Notes under the pieces: generated by a model
What the model was told of the DNA's origin: nothing
Databases searched by the model: none
The model's input: the letters and a program-made list of their open reading frames with translations, nothing else
Translations under genes and position numbers: made by a program
In this document: positions 21,489-24,552 of the stretch, in pieces
Layout: every line of letters starts with the position of its first letter
How positions within the stretch are numbered: the first letter of the stretch is position 1
Origin: Bacillota bacterium
Lineage (GTDB): Bacteria > Bacillota > Clostridia > Christensenellales > Aristaeellaceae
Direction of reading: 5' to 3'
NCBI GenBank assembly: GCA_023411175.1
Contig: JAEYPB010000100.1
Location: 1-24,552, forward strand
DNA length: 24,552 nt

Positions 21489-22551
21489 TATGGATTCCCT
21501 CAGCGCGATCAAGCGGCTTCAGACCCGATCCATATGCCCGGAAAACATGACCGGAGAAAAAGGCGCGGGCGCGATGACCGAGCTGGAACAGGGCGTCGCC
21601 TTCGTGGCGGCGCAGGACCTGGGCAAGGGCTGGAAGGTCAACCCCTACCTGTTCATCGAACCGGGTGAGACCGTCACGCTGGCGGACGCGCGGGGATCGG
21701 GCGCGATCAAGCACATCTGGCTGACGCCCACCGGCGACTGGCGGATGCAGATCCTGCGCATCTATTGGGACGGGAGCGACGTGCCCTCCGTGGAATGCCC
21801 GCTGGGCGATTTCTTCGCGAGCGGCTGGGGCGTCTACGCGCAGATCAATTCGCTGGCGGTATGCGTCAATCCCGGCTCGGCCTTCAACTGCTACTGGACG
21901 ATGCCCTTCCGAAAGGGCTTCCGCGTCACGCTGGAGAACCTGAACCTTGAAAGGGTCAGAACCTACTATCAGATCACCTACGAGCTGGGCGATGTGCCTG
22001 CCGACGCCGGATACTTCCACGCGCAGTTCCGTCGCGTCAACCCGCTGCCCTACAAAGAGGATTACACAATCCTGGAGGGCGTCGAGGGACGCGGCCAGTA
22101 TGTAGGCACGCACATGGCATGGGGCGTCAACAACAGCGGCTGGTGGGGCGAGGGCGAAATCAAGTTCTTCATCGACGGCGACCGGGAGTACCCCACCATC
22201 TGCGGTACCGGTACGGAAGACTACTTCTGCGGGTCCTATGATTTTGAGGACCCCGTGACGCACGACCGGTACGTGCCGTTCTCCACGCCTTACTCCGGCC
22301 TGCCCACGGTGCTCGAACCCGACCGGCTCAACCGTAGCCAGTTTCGCTTTGGTATGTACCGCTGGCACCTGACGGACCCGATCCGCTTCGAGCAGGATCT
22401 CCGCGTGACGATCCAGGCGCTGGGCTGGCGCAGCGGGCGCAGGTATCTGCCGCTCCAGGACGACATCGCCTCCGTCGCCTACTTCTACTTGGACAGCCCG
22501 GCCAGGAAAATTCCGCCGCTGCCCGAACGCGATGCGCTGGAGATCATCTAG
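21475..22551 (+). CDS. GH172 (DUF2961) family glycoside hydrolase, copy c
   Basis: This is a predicted cytoplasmic furanosidase of 358 residues. Family features are CPENMTGEKGAGA near the start, GSGAIKHIWL, VECPLGDFFASGW, YFHAQFRRVNP, GEGEIKFFIDGD with Glu226, and ICGTGTEDYF with Glu248. The two candidate catalytic glutamates are 22 apart, one more than in copies a and b because of an extra residue before YPTIC. It is closer to copy b than to copy a. Start: ATG 21475, inside the end of the GH116 gene, with GGAGG about eight bases upstream; ATG 21490 is a weaker alternative. Pairing with GH116 suggests sequential removal of a furanose and a pyranose from one substrate (inference). Confidence 0.9.
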   Translation: MSFIDMDSLSAIKRLQTRSICPENMTGEKGAGAMTELEQGVAFVAAQDLGKGWKVNPYLFIEPGETVTLADARGSGAIKHIWLTPTGDWRMQILRIYWDGSDVPSVECPLGDFFASGWGVYAQINSLAVCVNPGSAFNCYWTMPFRKGFRVTLENLNLERVRTYYQITYELGDVPADAGYFHAQFRRVNPLPYKEDYTILEGVEGRGQYVGTHMAWGVNNSGWWGEGEIKFFIDGDREYPTICGTGTEDYFCGSYDFEDPVTHDRYVPFSTPYSGLPTVLEPDRLNRSQFRFGMYRWHLTDPIRFEQDLRVTIQALGWRSGRRYLPLQDDIASVAYFYLDSPARKIPPLPERDALEII

Positions 22552-22710
22552 AGGGATATCGCGTGCGACAATGCGGCAAGCAGTCAGCGTGACGAACAAG
22601 GATTCCTCGTCCGGGGCATCCGAGGCGGGACAGGTCATCTCCTTCGATTCTCCTCGCTCCGCCACGCTGCGGAGTTGTCCGGTAAATTGAACCAGGTCAT
22701 CAAGTCACCC

Positions 22711-22754
22711 AAGGCAGGCAGCCCGCCGTTCCGGCAAAGCTGCCTGCCTTTTTT
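22711..22754 (+). terminator. Intrinsic terminator of the GH116-GH172c operon
   Basis: AAGGCAGGCAG (22711-22721) and CTGCCTGCCTT (22740-22750) form a perfect 11-bp stem, and T continues to 22754, giving six T in a row. The 18-nt loop is large. It lies about 160 nt after the GH172c stop. Confidence 0.85.
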
Positions 22755-22867
22755 GCTACCCGATTGCGCCCCGACTGCCAAGGTTTCTTACGCTTAAGTG
22801 TTTCCCGGTCTGGGTGGCGAATGCGAAGGGGCTGCCGCGAAGCAAGGTCAAATGGATTTACCCACTC

Positions 22868-22896
22868 TTGACGAACGATTACGAAAATTCTATTAT
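22868..22896 (+). promoter_or_regulatory. Promoter of the second LacI-family gene
   Basis: TTGACG (22868-22873), a 17-nt spacer, and TATTAT (22891-22896). The start point near 22903 leaves a leader of about 220 nt before the coding start. The leader contains only short inverted repeats such as GCATG-AG-CATGC; I see no known riboswitch. Confidence 0.72.
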
Positions 22897-23122
22897 AAGG
22901 GGAGCGGGGATTGTCGTTGAATCGGCATTAGGCCGGAGCGGGTTTCCAACTAATTCAGGATTGGTGGAGACCACGACGGGCTGGATATGAGCATGAGCAT
23001 GCCAACTTGCTTCACCAAGTGACGAGTGCTTCCCCCGTCCACAGTTGATCCATTGGTGCCGCACAAGCCGCTCATATATCCTTCGTCACGGCTGCTGAGT
23101 AAACCTGAGAGGAAGAATGCCC

Positions 23123-24187
23123 ATGAAGATCACGTCGACAGAGGTCGCAAAGCGCCTCGGAATATCGCGCAGCACGGTGAGCCGCGCGCTAAGCGGTTAT
23201 CCATACGTCGATGACGAACTGAGAAAGCGCGTTCTCGCCACCGCCACGGAAATGGGCTATCGCCCGAACCATGCTGCGCAATCGCTGGCGAAAGGCGAAA
23301 CCCTGCTGATTGGCTTTATAATTTACACGAAGCCCGAGCTGTATTGGGAGCGCGTACTGCGTGGGGTGAAGATTGCGGGCGACATGCTGCATGACTATGA
23401 CGTCGTGATTGAAACCGTGATCACCGACATCACGAAGCCCCAGGAGCAGGTTGAGGCCATGCGTGCTTTGGTAAAAAAAGGCGCAAAGGCAATCGTGCTT
23501 TCTCCGTCTGCTCCCAATGTGGTGGCGGGCACGATTGACGAAATGATGCAGCAGGGGATCCCGATCGTGCTGCTGAATACGGATGTGCCGCAGAGCAGCC
23601 GGTTGTGTTGTGTTGGCAGTGACTACGTGCAGGCGGGCAGACTGGCGGGCGAGCTGCTCAGCAGGTTTCTCATGGGGCGCGGAAAGATCGCGTCGATTGT
23701 GTTTGATGATTCCGGCACGATGACGCCGCAGAAGCTGACCGGATTTCGTGAGGAAATCAGCCATTTTCCGCACGTGGAGATGCTTGGCCCCTATATGTTC
23801 TCCAGAACCGGCGAAGATGTGTATGACAAAACGTGCGAGTTGCTGCATACGACCCAGCCCAACGCGATCTTTATGACCTATGGGCAGGTGGAGGATGTCG
23901 CGCGCGCAATTGAGGATACGGGGCTTGCCGGGCTGGTTCCGTTGGTCGGGTATGACGCCACGGAGGACAGCCTTACGCTCTTAAGAAGGCGGGTGATATC
24001 CGCGCTGATAAGTCAGGAACCTGAACAGCAGGCGATCCTGTGCATCCGCATTCTTCATGATTACCTTGCGCGCTGCGTCCGCCCCAAGAGCAGCATCATC
24101 CATGCGCGGCTCGATGTGATTACATCGCAAAACAGCATTTATTACCGCAAGGACGCGCTGAGCGCTTCAAATTACTATTACATTTGA
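23123..24187 (+). CDS. LacI-family repressor (second)
   Basis: This is a DNA-binding repressor of 354 residues. The helix-turn-helix is at about residues 3-24 (TSTEVAKRLGISRSTVSRAL), followed by the hinge GYRPNHAAQSLAKG. The sensor domain starts at LIGFIIYTKPELYWERVLRG, with KKGAKAIVLSPSAPNV, a GSDYVQAGRLAGELL stretch, and VGYDATEDSLTLL, as in family members that bind pentose- or hexose-type ligands. Start: ATG 23123 gives the usual MKIT-type opening and lies seven bases after AGAGGAAG; ATG 23117 is almost on top of that site. Two palindromic operator-like sites lie downstream, around the promoter of the next operon, its likely target. Confidence 0.9.
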   Translation: MKITSTEVAKRLGISRSTVSRALSGYPYVDDELRKRVLATATEMGYRPNHAAQSLAKGETLLIGFIIYTKPELYWERVLRGVKIAGDMLHDYDVVIETVITDITKPQEQVEAMRALVKKGAKAIVLSPSAPNVVAGTIDEMMQQGIPIVLLNTDVPQSSRLCCVGSDYVQAGRLAGELLSRFLMGRGKIASIVFDDSGTMTPQKLTGFREEISHFPHVEMLGPYMFSRTGEDVYDKTCELLHTTQPNAIFMTYGQVEDVARAIEDTGLAGLVPLVGYDATEDSLTLLRRRVISALISQEPEQQAILCIRILHDYLARCVRPKSSIIHARLDVITSQNSIYYRKDALSASNYYYI

Positions 24188-24254
24188 TACCAACCGAATA
24201 GCCTTTTCGTTGTTGCGTCAGATTTTCTCGCCTTTGGGGGCATGAGCGCCGATG

Positions 24255-24289
24255 GGGAAAAAGGTCTGGAACTATATCCAGACTTTTCC
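24255..24289 (+). terminator. Terminator-like hairpin after the second LacI gene
   Basis: GTCTGGA (24264-24270) pairs with TCCAGAC around a 6-nt loop and is followed by four T. Flanking A and T runs extend the stem to about 14 pairs with one wobble. It lies about 70 nt after the stop. The T-tract is short. Confidence 0.55.
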
Positions 24290-24303
24290 GCACGCGCGTT
24301 CAA
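24288..24303. promoter_or_regulatory. Upstream operator-like site of the last operon
   Basis: CCGCACGCGCGTTCAA matches 13 of 16 positions of the perfect palindrome at 24469-24484, including the ten central bases. It lies about 30 bp upstream of the -35 box. Confidence 0.5.
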
Positions 24304-24331
24304 AAAAAGATGCGGTGGGTGGTATTGTTAC

Positions 24332-24360
24332 TTGACAGATATGGCGTTATGCTGTAGAAT
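24332..24360 (+). promoter_or_regulatory. Promoter of the last operon
   Basis: A perfect TTGACA (24332-24337), a 17-nt spacer, and TAGAAT (24355-24360). The start point near 24367 gives a leader of about 147 nt before the next coding start. Confidence 0.8.
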
Positions 24361-24468
24361 GTTCGTAAGTGGATGTGGATTGTGGTGCTACAACCAGACA
24401 AAACGTGAAAACAAAAGCCGTGAATAGAGAAAATGTCGGGGGCAAGGGCCCTATCATTTTAGCCGCTG

Positions 24469-24484
24469 TTGCACGCGCGTGCAA
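24469..24484. promoter_or_regulatory. Perfect LacI-type palindromic operator
   Basis: TTGCACGCGCGTGCAA is a perfect 16-bp palindrome with a central CpG, the form typical of LacI-family operators. It lies about 100 nt inside the transcribed leader and about 30 nt before the next start codon. The adjacent LacI-family protein is the likely binder. Confidence 0.7.
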
Positions 24485-24513
24485 TAACGATATAACTCAA
24501 GGAGGTTGGTCTC

Positions 24514-24552
24514 ATGAAGAAAGGTATCCGGTTGCTGGTCCTGGCGCTTGCG
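24514..24552 (+). CDS. Secreted protein, signal peptide only (3' partial)
   Basis: Only 13 codons are in the window: MKKGIRLLVLALA, the start of a signal peptide. The ATG at 24514 has AAGGAGG eight bases upstream. The opening resembles those of the two solute-binding proteins here (MRKGLALLL, MKKLVALLL), and its place after a LacI-family gene makes another sugar-binding protein likely. The rest lies outside the window. Confidence 0.6.
   Translation, partial: MKKGIRLLVLALA

Larger units (their letters stand above)
22552..23122. other. Intergenic region between GH172c and the second LacI gene
   Basis: I see no gene here. The stretch holds a terminator (22711-22754), a promoter (22868-22896) and a leader of about 220 nt. 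Bases 22552-22710 and 22755-22867 show nothing recognisable, apart from a nine-base direct repeat CAGGTCATC near 22631 and 22692. Confidence 0.6.
24188..24513. other. Regulatory intergenic region before the last operon
   Basis: This region has no supported gene. A 61-codon open frame at 24242-24427 crosses the terminator-like hairpin, an operator and the promoter, and is rejected. The region holds a terminator candidate, two operator-like palindromes, a strong promoter, and a leader of about 147 nt. Confidence 0.7.

Noticed and set aside
22641..22664. tRNA-like 3' end (TTCGATT loop followed by a CGCTCCGCCA-like tail)
   Set aside because: The bases flanking the loop cannot pair as a T-stem, and no acceptor, D or anticodon arms can be found upstream.
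24242..24427. 61-codon open frame before the last gene
   Set aside because: It runs through a terminator-like hairpin, an operator-like site and a strong promoter, and has no homology I recognise.
1..24552. CRISPR array, prophage, integrase or toxin-antitoxin system
   Set aside because: No regular short-repeat array and no matching proteins were seen anywhere in the window.

Overview
The window looks like a chromosomal segment of a GC-rich Bacillota (class Clostridia; perhaps Christensenellales-like, low confidence). The reasons are strong AAGGAGG-type ribosome binding sites, sigma-A promoters with 17-18 nt spacers, a class B sortase, CUT1 sugar transport without its own ATPase, LacI/AraC regulators, and secreted solute-binding proteins with short, very leucine-rich signal peptides. 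I see no rRNA, tRNA, CRISPR array or intact mobile element.

Layout. (1) 1-1957: the 3' end of a repeat-containing surface protein with a sortase-like C-terminal signal, then a class B sortase fused to a peptidoglycan-binding domain. (2) 1958-2650: a decayed patch with a short IS3-transposase-like remnant and the C-terminal half of a metallo-beta-lactamase-fold protein. (3) 2734-4890: a thioredoxin/DsbD-like membrane protein and an AraC-family regulator. (4) 5079-10924: a complete Opp/Dpp-type ABC importer (binding protein, two permeases, two ATPases). (5) 10967-14258: GH172 (DUF2961) gene a, a secreted protein with tandem thioredoxin-like domains, GH172 gene b, and a small unknown ORF. (6) 14259-14481: a convergent intergenic region packed with hairpins. 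(7) 17596-14482, minus strand: a CUT1 sugar importer (binding protein and two permeases). (8) 18804-17812, minus strand: a LacI-family repressor. (9) 19062-22551: a GH116-type glycosidase overlapping GH172 gene c. (10) 23123 to the end: a second LacI-family repressor and the first codons of another secreted protein.

How it works together (inference). This reads as a two-module glycan-utilisation locus. Each module has a regulator, an importer and GH172 enzyme(s). Module A is AraC, the Opp-type importer, GH172a and GH172b; module B is LacI, the CUT1 importer, GH116 and GH172c. The glycosidases have no signal peptides, so imported oligosaccharides would be cut in the cytoplasm. GH172 members act on furanosides such as fructofuranose and D-arabinofuranose, and GH116 members are mainly beta-glucosidases, so a furanose-containing glycoside is a reasonable substrate guess.

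The most distinctive points are: a shared operator core just downstream of the -10 box of both LacI-linked promoters; a pair of operator-like sites flanking the last promoter; redox proteins with a shared CESC motif embedded in a sugar locus; and a GH172 paralogue with an altered active-site motif.
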